Part shown: in pieces, positions 7,627 to 16,587 of the stretch | How positions within the stretch are numbered: position 1 is the first letter of the stretch | How the letters are laid out: every line of letters begins with the position of its first letter | DNA from: JBGPBY01 sp041481485 | Lineage (GTDB): Bacteria > Acidobacteriota > Terriglobia > 20CM-2-55-15 | Direction: 5' to 3' | NCBI GenBank assembly: GCA_041481485.1 | Contig: JBGPBY010000013.1 | Location: forward strand, 1 to 31,426 | Length of the DNA: 31,426 nt | Program-made: the position numbers and the translations under genes | The notes under the pieces: model-generated | What the model saw: only the letters and a program-made list of their open reading frames with translations | The model's database searches: none | What the model was told of the DNA's origin: nothing

Positions 7627-8666
7627 GTCTTACCTTGGGTTCAGAAAAGGTCAGCGGCGACCAGCTTCTTAATCTGCTCGGGCTCGAGTCGACCACACTC
7701 TTGGTTCAGTCGACCCTTCACTCTCTTGCTCGCGGTATGCAGCCTGAACTCGAGCTTGATAATCCCGAGTCGCTTGTCGACTGGGTTACAGTGAATGAAA
7801 TCGGTCTCGAATTCGGGTTTGAGGATGACGCGTATGTTCGCGCACAGGACTTTGAAAAGCGTCGTCAGGGCGCATTGCTACTAACTCAGCTCTACTTTTA
7901 CGGCGATACATTGAATACCAAACCCTTTCCGTATCCGCTTCCATTTGGACTTACATTTTCAGACGACAGAAACGATGTACACAGCAAGCTTTCTAAATTC
8001 GATGAGAAGCGACGGACTTATATTCGAGACGCTTGGCAGCTGCCTGATTTCAACATGACGATCGCATATCAATCCGATAGTGGCAAGCTCGAATCTGTAC
8101 TCTGTTACAAACCTCCCATACCGTGGCCTCTGTCAAAGAACGAACGTGAGATGTTGGCGCCCTTCACACCTGATGCTTTGGTTTCGCTCTTTGGATTACG
8201 ATGGTCAACCAGAGAACTTCGTACCCATCTAGAATCCCTTGATTATGCGAGCGCCCTGCCCAATGTGCGCAGCGAACACAGTGCGGATTTGCGTATGACC
8301 CATGGTGTTGAATTTTCCTTCGCACCTGGAGTTCAGGTCCCAGTTTCTGATCCACAGTTTCCGAATTCGCTTTCGCTCGCCAGTGTTACCTATTACGGCC
8401 CACGTGTATACGATGCACGGGAGTGGGTTGGCCCGATGCCCCTGAATCTTTCTTTCAACGACTCTCAATCCCAGATCGAAGCGAAATTGGGACGTAAACC
8501 CGATGAGCGTGGCGACTTCGATCGCGTTGGATTCGCAATATGGCACCTGGATAGTTTCAGTCTGCGCGCTGAGTACAGCAATATTGAAAATCATTTGTTG
8601 CGTGCAACGATTATGGCGCCGGGCTTCTGGGCTCTCAGTGGTGCCGACAAAACCGATGAACCATAG
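7623..8666 (+). CDS. Putative immunity protein with two tandem copies of the same domain
   Basis: 347 residues starting at a TTG that overlaps the preceding stop (TTGA), so it is translationally coupled. Two related halves can be aligned by eye to each other and to the preceding gene. Copy one (about 14-165) has LLNLLGLESTTLLVQSTL, GLEFGFEDD, PFGLTFSDDRNDVHSKLSK, DAWQLPDFNMTIAYQ and LESVLCYKP. Copy two (about 185-340) has LVSLFGLRWSTRELRTHL, GVEFSFAPG, PLNLSFNDSQSQIEAKLGR, AIWHLDSFSLRAEYS and LRATIMAP. There is no signal peptide or membrane helix. It is probably part of the immunity set for the upstream DUF4150 toxin, or an orphan immunity to related toxins. It ends 106 nt before the convergent T6SS operon. 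Confidence 0.68.
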   Translation: MSLTLGSEKVSGDQLLNLLGLESTTLLVQSTLHSLARGMQPELELDNPESLVDWVTVNEIGLEFGFEDDAYVRAQDFEKRRQGALLLTQLYFYGDTLNTKPFPYPLPFGLTFSDDRNDVHSKLSKFDEKRRTYIRDAWQLPDFNMTIAYQSDSGKLESVLCYKPPIPWPLSKNEREMLAPFTPDALVSLFGLRWSTRELRTHLESLDYASALPNVRSEHSADLRMTHGVEFSFAPGVQVPVSDPQFPNSLSLASVTYYGPRVYDAREWVGPMPLNLSFNDSQSQIEAKLGRKPDERGDFDRVGFAIWHLDSFSLRAEYSNIENHLLRATIMAPGFWALSGADKTDEP

Positions 8667-8772
8667 CAGCTTTCGCAACGCCGAAGCTCGCTACTAATCT
8701 TGAATCAATCCGGTAACGCCGTTACTAAACTGCTGGATCTCCTCAAATCGGGTGGCTATGGATACCATCATC

Positions 8773-10014
8773 TTATTGATATCGCTGAATCCGCGCTCTG
8801 ACTTCAAATAGAGACTGGTTTGGCTCCGCGACAGCCAGCTCCAACGCTGCAAAGGCTCGATGGAAGTGGAATTCTCCTGTCAGACAGCTTTCCAATGATT
8901 CGGGAACAATTTGCTTGCCCCGAAAATGGCGGATTCGCATCCGAATTTCCTGTCTTTGTTTCTCCCACCTTTTTTCTATGGATTCCAATATTGGCCAAAC
9001 TAAATTCTCATCAGGATCCGGAGCGACATCGTCGAGATCGGGATCATCGGAGGGAGGAGGGCTGAGATCTTTCGGGGGCTTACCTGCCAGACCTTCCTTT
9101 TCAAGATCAGCACCGGTGATCAGGGAAAACGATTCTGCGGCGATGCGGGCGAATTTTTCGTCGTGCATGAGCTGGATCAGGGTATCGACGAATTCCGGGT
9201 CGCCAATAATACCGGCGCCGATGACGCCCAAGCGGACTTTGTCCGGCTGATTCAGGAGGGAGCGGCACCAGGCTTTTGCTGTGTCCAGATCGAAGGCGCG
9301 CATGGCGATGTCCAGGGCGCGGAGGGAGTATTTGCCACCGCCTTCGGCGATGGTTTTCAGGATTGGATCCGGCCAACCGAATCGGGCAAGGGCCCATGCC
9401 GCAGCAAACTGTGTATATTCGTCGAGCTGAGACTTCGGGGCCCGGATATAACTGGCGAGATCTTTCCTTCCGAGTTCGGCAACGGCGAGAATGGCACGGC
9501 CTCGCAAGCGGTTGTCCGGATCGGATATGGCATCGACTAACTTCGGGCCTGGATCCTCACGATGCACGGCGAAGCCTGCGATTCCAACCCGTTGGACTCG
9601 CGGATCCGGATCGTTCAGAAACGGAGACATGACGAGCTTCGCCTTTTCAAATGGCATCCAGCCCAGGGCCGAAATCAACTGACGTTCCAGATCCGGCTTC
9701 GCACATCCAATGGCCAAAGCTTCACGGACTTTTGCTGGATCGTTGCTTTCATACGCGAGGCTCGCTAGCGCAAACACCGCGCCGGTTTCTTCGGCTTCCA
9801 CCGTCTTTTTGCAGACCTCCCACCCGCACTCTCCGGCGATCCGGAGACCATCCAGATGCGCTTCCACACGCTCATCCAAGCGCGCCAATTCCCTGACGGT
9901 GTAGTTTCGGGACAGAACTGCGTGATCGCGCTGAGTCCACAGAAATGCCGCTTCTTCGGCATGTTGTTCGATGATACTGAGTATGACGTCGTTCCGATCC
10001 ACGGCCGCGTTCAC
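8773..10014 (-). CDS. TIGR02270-like, HEAT-type repeat T6SS-associated protein
   Basis: 413 residues. The GTG start at 10014 abuts the TAA of the DUF6484 gene directly, so it is the last gene of the T6SS operon. The N-terminus (IIEQHAEEAAFLWTQRD, ERVEAHLDGLRIAGE near residues 15-60) is characteristic of the TIGR02270 family found in T6SS loci beside vgrG. The middle consists of alpha-helical HEAT-like units (MSPFLNDPDPRVQRVGIAGF, RGRAILAVAELGRKDLA, AAAWALARFGWPDP). Near the C-terminus is a conserved ITGADLEKEGLAG...DDPDLDDVA...ENLVWP block. Function is unknown; its constant neighbourhood suggests help in effector or VgrG handling. There is no secretion signal. Confidence 0.82.
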   Translation of the reverse strand: MNAAVDRNDVILSIIEQHAEEAAFLWTQRDHAVLSRNYTVRELARLDERVEAHLDGLRIAGECGWEVCKKTVEAEETGAVFALASLAYESNDPAKVREALAIGCAKPDLERQLISALGWMPFEKAKLVMSPFLNDPDPRVQRVGIAGFAVHREDPGPKLVDAISDPDNRLRGRAILAVAELGRKDLASYIRAPKSQLDEYTQFAAAWALARFGWPDPILKTIAEGGGKYSLRALDIAMRAFDLDTAKAWCRSLLNQPDKVRLGVIGAGIIGDPEFVDTLIQLMHDEKFARIAAESFSLITGADLEKEGLAGKPPKDLSPPPSDDPDLDDVAPDPDENLVWPILESIEKRWEKQRQEIRMRIRHFRGKQIVPESLESCLTGEFHFHRAFAALELAVAEPNQSLFEVRARIQRYQ

Positions 10015-10506
10015 TTAGTTGATTTGAACCGATCCGCCCTTGATCCGGTTCACCCCCGATGACCGGCTGGACAGATAGGCGCCGCGTATCAGAACCTTCC
10101 CGGCGCGCGTCAGCGTGATACTGGATTCCCCGCATTTCAGAACGATTTCTTTTTCTGCGGTAAAGGTCAGCCTCTCGCCATCGAGTTCAACATCCTGGGC
10201 AATCGGAACAAGGGGCTGCAGGAGTCCGACAATAATCGGCCTTTTTACGTCTCCTCTTTCAAACGTGACCACAGCATGTCTGCCAATATCCTTCCGGGTG
10301 ATCGGAAGGATAGAACGCGCAATCGAAGGATTGAGTCCGGCATCGTTATCAAAGCGGACAACCGGTTCGCCTGATTCCCTCAGCTCTTCAATCGTTCCCA
10401 CGACAACACCGTGACGTGTTTCCTGTTGACTTGATTGTACTGCCGGCTCCGGCGTGTCTTCTCTGGCGCTTTCCGTCAGAATCAACTCGATGATTTCATT
10501 TTTCAT
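10015..10506 (-). CDS. DUF6484 domain protein
   Basis: 163 residues. Residues ~34-95 match the DUF6484 pattern: GVVVGTIEELRESGEPVVRF, then ARSILPITRKDIGRHAVVTFERGDVKRPIIVGLL, which looks like a small OB-fold/beta-barrel related to the VgrG gp5 module. The remaining part (ELDGERLTFTAEKEIVLKCGESSITLTRAGKVLIRGAYL) reads like the beta-helical tail of VgrG proteins, ending with NRIKGGSVQIN. It lies 14 nt after vgrG and directly before the TIGR02270-like gene. By resemblance and position it may cap or extend the spike; this is inference. Confidence 0.78.
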   Translation of the reverse strand: MKNEIIELILTESAREDTPEPAVQSSQQETRHGVVVGTIEELRESGEPVVRFDNDAGLNPSIARSILPITRKDIGRHAVVTFERGDVKRPIIVGLLQPLVPIAQDVELDGERLTFTAEKEIVLKCGESSITLTRAGKVLIRGAYLSSRSSGVNRIKGGSVQIN

Positions 10507-10520
10507 CCCGCATCTCCGCT

Positions 10521-12809
10521 TCAGTTCAGACCGATCTTCGAGCCCTTGAGAACGATATCGCCATCCGCCTTCTCTGAGATCTTGCCAGAGGCCTGAATGG
10601 TGATGTCTTTCCCTTTAATCGTGATGGTGCCGTCCTTCTTCATGGTGATGGTCGCGTCTCCCGTTTTCAGGACGATGGAATCTCCGGCATCGACGACAAG
10701 GTTCTTTCCGACCTTTACAGAATCGTCCTTACCCACACTTGCCGTGCGGCCTTCGGCCACGCTTTGAGTCAGGTTCTTCCCAACACTTTCTGTCAGGTCC
10801 GTTCCCACATTCACCGTCTGGGTCGTGCCTATCTTCGTGGTCTGACTGGTACCGATGGTTGTCGTCTGGCTGGTGCCAATGGTTTCGGTCTCGCTGGTGC
10901 CCACCGTTTTTGCGCGGGTGACACCGACGGTCAGGGTCTGCAGGCCACCGATCGTGATTTCCTGAGCCGCGCCGACATTCAGCGTGTCGTTAACCCCGAC
11001 GTTATGCGTGCGCATCAGCGAGATCGTCACGGACTCGTTGGATCCCACGGTCTCCGTACGGTTGCTGCCGATTCCAATCGTTTCATTCGATCCGACGTTC
11101 TCGGTCCGGTTGCTTCCAATGGTGATCTTTTCGTTGGAACCGACTTTTTCCGTGCGGTCGACGCCAATGGTTATGGTTTCGTTGTTTCCAACTTTCTCGG
11201 TGCGATCGTGTCCGATGGTGATCTTTTCATCGTTACCGACGGATTCGGTCCGATCATGCCCGACGTTGGTGCGCTCATCGTGCTCGACCTTAATATCCTG
11301 GTCATATTGGGCGTGGACCTGGATAAGTTCCGTGCCCTTCGTATCGTTGAGCGAGATTTCGTTGTATCCGCCGCCGCCTTTCGTGCTGTTCGATTTGAAT
11401 CCACTGATCACCGCGCCGGCCGGTAATCCGAACGGAGGCATTTGCTGAGCGTTGTAAACACGTCCGATGATGATGGGCTGATCCGGATTGCCTTCGAGGA
11501 AGTCCACAACCACTTCCTGACCGATTCTCGGAATCTGGACGCCGCCCCAACCCTTGCCAGCCCAGGGCATGGACACGCGTATCCAGCACGAGCTGTTTTC
11601 ATTCAGCTTGCCTTCGCGATCCCAGTGAAACTGCACTTTGACACGCCCGTATTTGTCGGTGTAAATCTCTTCGCCGCTCGGACCAACGACGACCGCCGAT
11701 TGGCATCCCTGCACGATGGGGTGCGGCGTGACTCTTGGAGGACGAAACACGGTCTTGATGGGAATGCATTCGAAACTGTTGTGGTATGCCGGTTGAGAAA
11801 CTCCCGAACCGCCGGACGAGGTTTCAAAATTATCGCCGAGTGTCGCCGAGTGACGGATCGCGGTCAGCAGATACGTCGTGTTGAGATCGATGCGGTAGTG
11901 ATCGATCAGGTCAAACTTGTAACCCGTCAGAAAAGCACGGCAATCGCCGGCGCCATGCATGACAATCCGCGGCATCATCGTTTCTTCAAGACGAATGCGC
12001 GCCAACCCATCGCCATCGGCACGCTTCATGTACTCGCCGGGATGATCATAGATTTCATATTTGTTATTGCCGGCTGCTTTGACCAAAAGATTCGTGCTGG
12101 GAGTTTCAAAATTGTAGTCGGTGTGGGCCCAGGCTCCCGGCCGGAATTCCTGCTCCGCGGTCCACTGAGTGATGACGTCCTCGTCCCTCCATCCGCCGCT
12201 CGACAATTCGTACCGCGCCGTCGCCTGTTTCGGCACCGCAGCGTGCGCGCTCGGATCGTTGGCCAGGATCATTTTGTGTTTTCCCTGCGCGTGTTCGAAG
12301 AAGTAGAAGATTCCTTCCTCTTCCATCAGTCTGGAAACGAAATTGAAATCCGTTTCGCGGTACTGAACACAGTAATCTCTTTGCACAAAGGATCCCTGCA
12401 GCTTCATCGAAAAGTCATTGAAACCCAGATCGCTGAAAATAGTCTTGATGATGTCCGGAGCAGTTTTGTTTTGAAAGATGCGGCAATCTGCGGTGCGCGT
12501 GAGGAACCAAAGCCAGGGAACCATTTCAGCGTGGTATGTCGTGAACCGCCTGTCCTGGGCGCCCTGCGAAAAGCGGCTGATAAACCCATGCCAGTACCGC
12601 TCTGAACCATCGGCGAGAATCACCTTGAGGGTGACGTCCTTGCCGACAATGCTGTCAAACGAAACGGAGTCCTTCTCCGAAATCAAATCGAGATCAAAAC
12701 GGAACAGCTGGGAAATGGCTTCGTGTCCCGTAAACGATCGCAGGAGCAAAGTATCCGCGCCGAGCGGCGTGGTAATCGAGATTGGGCGATCCGTCTGCAC
12801 ATAACTCAT
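10521..12809 (-). CDS. tssI: VgrG spike protein, T6SS
   Basis: 762 residues. The start overlaps the clpV stop by 4 nt (ATGA). Domains: a gp27-like N-terminal part (LLLRSFTGHEAISQLFRFDL, then GRVSR-equivalent WHGFISRFSQG and the DYCVQYRETDFNFVSRLMEEEG motif near 145-170). A gp5-like OB domain follows (GPSGEEIYTDKYGRVKVQFHWDREG near 380-405, and GQEVVVDFLEGNPDQPIIIGRVYN near 435-460), then a long C-terminal beta-helix of 8-residue repeats (residues ~505-705) and the closing TITMKKDGTITIKGKDITI strands. There is no extra effector domain at the C-terminus, so cargo probably rides through PAAR-like proteins such as the DUF4150 toxin upstream. It forms the trimeric tip of the Hcp tube. Confidence 0.95.
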   Translation of the reverse strand: MSYVQTDRPISITTPLGADTLLLRSFTGHEAISQLFRFDLDLISEKDSVSFDSIVGKDVTLKVILADGSERYWHGFISRFSQGAQDRRFTTYHAEMVPWLWFLTRTADCRIFQNKTAPDIIKTIFSDLGFNDFSMKLQGSFVQRDYCVQYRETDFNFVSRLMEEEGIFYFFEHAQGKHKMILANDPSAHAAVPKQATARYELSSGGWRDEDVITQWTAEQEFRPGAWAHTDYNFETPSTNLLVKAAGNNKYEIYDHPGEYMKRADGDGLARIRLEETMMPRIVMHGAGDCRAFLTGYKFDLIDHYRIDLNTTYLLTAIRHSATLGDNFETSSGGSGVSQPAYHNSFECIPIKTVFRPPRVTPHPIVQGCQSAVVVGPSGEEIYTDKYGRVKVQFHWDREGKLNENSSCWIRVSMPWAGKGWGGVQIPRIGQEVVVDFLEGNPDQPIIIGRVYNAQQMPPFGLPAGAVISGFKSNSTKGGGGYNEISLNDTKGTELIQVHAQYDQDIKVEHDERTNVGHDRTESVGNDEKITIGHDRTEKVGNNETITIGVDRTEKVGSNEKITIGSNRTENVGSNETIGIGSNRTETVGSNESVTISLMRTHNVGVNDTLNVGAAQEITIGGLQTLTVGVTRAKTVGTSETETIGTSQTTTIGTSQTTKIGTTQTVNVGTDLTESVGKNLTQSVAEGRTASVGKDDSVKVGKNLVVDAGDSIVLKTGDATITMKKDGTITIKGKDITIQASGKISEKADGDIVLKGSKIGLN
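10690..11294 (-). repeat. 24-nt-period coding repeat of the VgrG beta-helix
   Basis: About two dozen 8-residue units of the form (x)(V/I)G(x)(N/D)(x)(T/S)(x), for example NETITIGVDRTEKVGS. The first units are nearly identical in 48-nt pairs, and the later ones drift (TSQTTTIG, TSQTTKIG). This is the intramolecular repeat of the gp5 C-terminal type beta-helix, here unusually long and regular at the DNA level. It is coding sequence and not a CRISPR array. Confidence 0.85.
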
Positions 12810-15526
12810 GACGCAGTCCCTATGGCAGCGCCGGGGGCAGCACCGGACTCTCCGTCGGCGCCGATTTCATATTTGAATCCTGTGCCATCCACGGTGACAT
12901 GCACGCGATCGATTTTCGAACCCTCGGCCATTCGAGACAGCAGCTCCTTTGAGATTTCAGGAAGCAGCGTACCGGTCAGAATGTGATCCACATTTCGCGC
13001 GCCACTCTCCACTTCACTGCACCGTTGAGCGACGGCGGATATCAGTTCGTCAGAATAGGTAAATGCAGCCCGATGGTTTTCTTCAAATCGTTCGCGAATG
13101 CTGCCGAGTTTCAGTCCGATAATCTTCCTCATGGATGCGTCGTCAATCGGATAGTACGGCACGGCGATCAGGCGGCCCATCAAAGCGGGCTTGAAAATCT
13201 TTCGCAAGTCGGGCAAAAGTGCTGCAGCAAGAGCTTCCGGAGGCGGCATGGTCTCGGGATCGGCGCACATTTTCATGAGTTTGTCTGAAGCCGCGTTGGA
13301 TGTCATGAGAATCACCGTATTCTTGAAGTCGACTTCGCGGCCTTCGGAATCCTCCATGAATCCTTTGTCAAACACCTGATAGAAAAGTTCCATCACATCC
13401 TGGTGAGCCTTTTCCATTTCGTCAAGCAAGAGCACACAATACGGTTTGCGGCGAATGGCTTCGGTGAGAACTCCTCCTTCGCCGTAACCGACATATCCCG
13501 GCGGAGAACCCTTCAACCCGGAAACCGTATGCGCCTCCTGGTACTCCGACATGTTGATCGTTACCAGATTCCGGTCACCCCCATAGAGGATGTCCGCCAG
13601 CGCCAGTGCAGTCTCCGTCTTTCCGACTCCGCTGGGGCCGACAAGCAGAAATACACCGATTGGACGGCGCGGATCATCCAGCCGCGCGCGCGCCGTTTGA
13701 ATTCTCTGACTGATCGCTTCCAAAGCGTGAGATTGGCCAATGACGCGTTTCTGGAGCAGATCTTTCATATTCAAAATCGTCGCGATTTCGTCTTTCAGCA
13801 TCTTTCCCATGGGAATTCCGGTCCAGCCCGAAATCACTTCTGCGACGGTCTGTCCATCAACGCAGGGTTTAACAAGCGGCGTTTCTCCCTGAAGCTTCGC
13901 GAGCTCTGCGGACGCGCTCTGAAGTTCCTGCCGCAGCGCGCCGGCGTCGTTCCCATCGTTTCCGCCAGCGCCAATGGAGCCTTCAATCTTTTTCCGCAGT
14001 TCAATCACCCGAGTTACCAGTTCTCGTTCGCGATTTAACTGCTCGGTTAACTCGGCCAAACGTTTTCGGGCCCGTTCGGCCTGAATGTCCAGCTCTTTCA
14101 GCCGTTCGGAAAAGTCTCCGCCAGTTGCATTCTCACGCTGCACAGCACGGGTTTCCGTTTCCAGCTGCTGGATTTCCCGCTGGCAGTCTTCGACTGCACC
14201 GGGAGTCGCCGATTGGCCGATGGCGACGCGTGCGCACGCGGTGTCGAGCACACTGACGGATTTGTCCGGCAATTGCCGTCCGGAAATGTAACGATTGGAT
14301 AATCGGACTGCCGCTTCGATCGCTTCATCAAGAATCCGAACTTTATGATGCTTCTCGAGAGTGGATGCGAGCCCCCGCATCATGATGATTGCCGCGCGTT
14401 CGCCGGGCTCTTCGACTTTGACCACCTGGAATCGGCGGGCCAGCGCTGCATCCTTTTCGAAGTACTTCTTATATTCAGACCACGTCGTGGCCGCGATCGT
14501 ACGCAGTTCACCGCGCGCCAGCGCGGGTTTGAGCAGATTCGCAGCGTCGCTCTGGCCTGCCGCTCCGCCGGCTCCAATAATGGTGTGCGCTTCATCGATA
14601 AACAAAATGATGGGCTGAGGTGAGGCATTCACCTCTGCAATAACGGACTTGAGCCGGTTCTCAAACTCTCCCTTGATTCCGGCGCCAGCCTGGAGAAGGC
14701 CAAGGTCCAGAGTACGCAATTGAACATTGCGCAGTTCGGGAGGAACATCCCCTGCGACGATTCGAAGCGCGAAGCCTTCGACGACTGCCGTCTTCCCAAC
14801 GCCTGCCTCGCCGGTCAATATCGGGTTGTTTTGCCGTCTGCGCGTCAGGATATCCACGATCTGACGGATTTCCGAATCGCGACCGAGGACCGGGTCGATC
14901 TTGCCCGCTTTCGCAGCAGCCGTCAGATCGATCGTGAATTGATCGAGGCTGGGAGTTTTGGATCTCGGAGTTCCTGGCCGCGATTCCGGAGCTTCATGTT
15001 CGTTGGTTTGCTCACCCTCGGCCTGATACTGACCTGAGGCTGCACCCACATCCTCCACGGATCCGGCAACCAGCCGTGGGAGTTCTTTCCGGAGCATGTC
15101 CACGGGAATCTTCTGGAATTCACTGGATGTATGCATCACCAGCCGCGACAACTCTTCAACCGTCAGCAGCGCGACAAGGAGCGTGCCCGAACGGATCTGA
15201 GTGGTCTGATAATCGAGCGAACCGATCGTCCACGCTTCGGTCAGCAGCCGTACGATACGCGGAGACAGGGCGGGAGTCCGGCCATTGCCGCGCCGCATCA
15301 TGTCCAGTGCATGGGTGAGATCCCTGGACAATCGTGAGGTATCGACTTCGTACTGTCGCCAGATCCGGGAGAGATCGGAGTCCGACACATCCAGCAGGCG
15401 CATTAGCAAATGTTCGATGTCCACTTCATAGTTGGTCCGGGAGACACAGAGGTTTGCGGCCGCTTCCAGAGCAGTCCGGCATGTGTCATTCAGTTGCGAT
15501 ACGAGTGATTTAAGATTCACAGTCAT
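12806..15526 (-). CDS. tssH: ClpV/TssH AAA+ ATPase
   Basis: 906 residues, the usual ClpV length. It has a Clp-N domain (1-150), a first AAA module with Walker A GEAGVGKT at 239-246 and Walker B ILFIDEAH near 307-314, a coiled-coil M-domain region (445-515), and a second AAA module with Walker A GPSGVGKT at 630-637 and Walker B LLLDEMEK further on. The VKPCVDGQTVAEVISGWTGIP linker and the DVMELFYQVFDKGFMEDSEGREVDF segment are typical of the T6SS ClpV branch. It disassembles the contracted TssBC sheath for reuse and is cytoplasmic. It overlaps both tssG (4 nt) and vgrG (4 nt). Confidence 0.96.
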   Translation of the reverse strand: MTVNLKSLVSQLNDTCRTALEAAANLCVSRTNYEVDIEHLLMRLLDVSDSDLSRIWRQYEVDTSRLSRDLTHALDMMRRGNGRTPALSPRIVRLLTEAWTIGSLDYQTTQIRSGTLLVALLTVEELSRLVMHTSSEFQKIPVDMLRKELPRLVAGSVEDVGAASGQYQAEGEQTNEHEAPESRPGTPRSKTPSLDQFTIDLTAAAKAGKIDPVLGRDSEIRQIVDILTRRRQNNPILTGEAGVGKTAVVEGFALRIVAGDVPPELRNVQLRTLDLGLLQAGAGIKGEFENRLKSVIAEVNASPQPIILFIDEAHTIIGAGGAAGQSDAANLLKPALARGELRTIAATTWSEYKKYFEKDAALARRFQVVKVEEPGERAAIIMMRGLASTLEKHHKVRILDEAIEAAVRLSNRYISGRQLPDKSVSVLDTACARVAIGQSATPGAVEDCQREIQQLETETRAVQRENATGGDFSERLKELDIQAERARKRLAELTEQLNRERELVTRVIELRKKIEGSIGAGGNDGNDAGALRQELQSASAELAKLQGETPLVKPCVDGQTVAEVISGWTGIPMGKMLKDEIATILNMKDLLQKRVIGQSHALEAISQRIQTARARLDDPRRPIGVFLLVGPSGVGKTETALALADILYGGDRNLVTINMSEYQEAHTVSGLKGSPPGYVGYGEGGVLTEAIRRKPYCVLLLDEMEKAHQDVMELFYQVFDKGFMEDSEGREVDFKNTVILMTSNAASDKLMKMCADPETMPPPEALAAALLPDLRKIFKPALMGRLIAVPYYPIDDASMRKIIGLKLGSIRERFEENHRAAFTYSDELISAVAQRCSEVESGARNVDHILTGTLLPEISKELLSRMAEGSKIDRVHVTVDGTGFKYEIGADGESGAAPGAAIGTAS

Positions 15527-16587
15527 AATCTGGCAGTCTCCTCTTCACCGGAAAATACGGCGTGACGAGCGTCTTCTTCGAACTCTTCCGTCTTCAGCCA
15601 GCTCATCCAGCCCAACCTTGGCGCGTGCGGCGCTTCATCGGAGAGTACCGATGCCGGCACGTGATTTGCGGTCAAAACCAACTGGACCTCGAATTCTATA
15701 GCCCGCCCGATAAAGAATTGAACCCAATCTTTTAATGCAGGGCTTGCTTTCCCATTCGGGAGGAAGTCCTTGAATTGTCCCAGATTCAGCGGTCCAACTT
15801 CGACGGTAATGCGCGCCTGCGGATTCCAAACCGCGTCTCCGGCGGTGGCATCCACACCAAGTTCCGAGTGTTCCTCACCCAGGCGGGACAACCCCGATTC
15901 ATCCAGAGCAAACCAGCGGCCGCAAAATGTGCGGATGTTCACCGGAACGGAAAAGTAATCCGAGAGAATCCTTTTCAGAGCGCTGGCGGAATGTGGACGC
16001 TGGGCGATCAGACCAGCGTAGCGAAGTAAGGCATAGTCCGGAAAGGACAGACGCCTGCGCAAGCCGGGTGTCCCCAGTCCCACGATGTCGAACAGATACC
16101 CTGTAAATCGATCGCACTCGGATTCGTCCAACCCCTTCCAGTGCTTTTCATATCCGATGAAGACGCGGTGTTTTTCCCATGCGCGATAGAAATGGGAGAT
16201 CAGGCGGTGGTTGAACAGATCGAAAAACTCCTCGAGGGCCGGATTCTTATGCAGGTCCAGCTCAATCAGGAGTTCCGTGTAATGCCACGGCAACACCCCA
16301 ACCGGTCCGGTCAGGCCCAGGAAGGCGACAATCATGTGAGCCGGGCCATCCTCCGACTGGGGTTCCTGAAGCTGCCGGATCTGGCTTGCCGGAAATTCCA
16401 TCGAACGATGCGCATGGAAGCGGATCCGTTCATCGGCGGGCATGGAATCGCTGCCAACCCCATTGCTTGCTGCATTGGGATACATCCTCTCCAGCAGCCG
16501 CACTGCCTGAAAGAATTCAAATTCGTAGGGCCGGCTGAAGAGTTGGCTCTTTAAAGAAGGATCTGGTCGCCGCTCCGTGGTGGCCAT
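15523..16587 (-). CDS. tssG: T6SS baseplate protein TssG
   Basis: 354 residues. The signature N-terminus is LFSRPYEFEFFQAVRLLERMYP, followed by ERIRFHAHRSMEFPASQI, then FLGLTGPVGVLPWHYTELL near residues 90-110 and FFDLFNHRLISHFYRAWEKHR near 125-145. A later LLRYAGLIAQRPHSASAL segment and a VEVGPLNLGQFKDFLPNG segment are also family features. The ATG lies 37 nt inside tssF and the stop overlaps clpV by 4 nt. TssG builds the baseplate wedge with TssE, TssF and TssK. Confidence 0.94.
   Translation of the reverse strand: MATTERRPDPSLKSQLFSRPYEFEFFQAVRLLERMYPNAASNGVGSDSMPADERIRFHAHRSMEFPASQIRQLQEPQSEDGPAHMIVAFLGLTGPVGVLPWHYTELLIELDLHKNPALEEFFDLFNHRLISHFYRAWEKHRVFIGYEKHWKGLDESECDRFTGYLFDIVGLGTPGLRRRLSFPDYALLRYAGLIAQRPHSASALKRILSDYFSVPVNIRTFCGRWFALDESGLSRLGEEHSELGVDATAGDAVWNPQARITVEVGPLNLGQFKDFLPNGKASPALKDWVQFFIGRAIEFEVQLVLTANHVPASVLSDEAPHAPRLGWMSWLKTEEFEEDARHAVFSGEEETARL

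Noticed and set aside
8668..8688. Imperfect hairpin agcttt-cg / cgaagct in the 106-nt convergent gap as a bidirectional terminator
   Set aside because: The stem is short with a bulge and there is no T-run on either strand. Termination here is likely but not shown.
10764..11426. Plus-strand open frames with repetitive translation opposite the VgrG tail, and a possible CRISPR-like array
   Set aside because: The periodicity comes from the 8-residue beta-helix repeats of VgrG. The units are contiguous, have no spacers and encode a coherent protein on the minus strand.
11442..12605. Long plus-strand open frame (387 codons) opposite vgrG
   Set aside because: It is the antisense shadow of well-conserved VgrG coding sequence, with no recognisable domain and no ribosome site.
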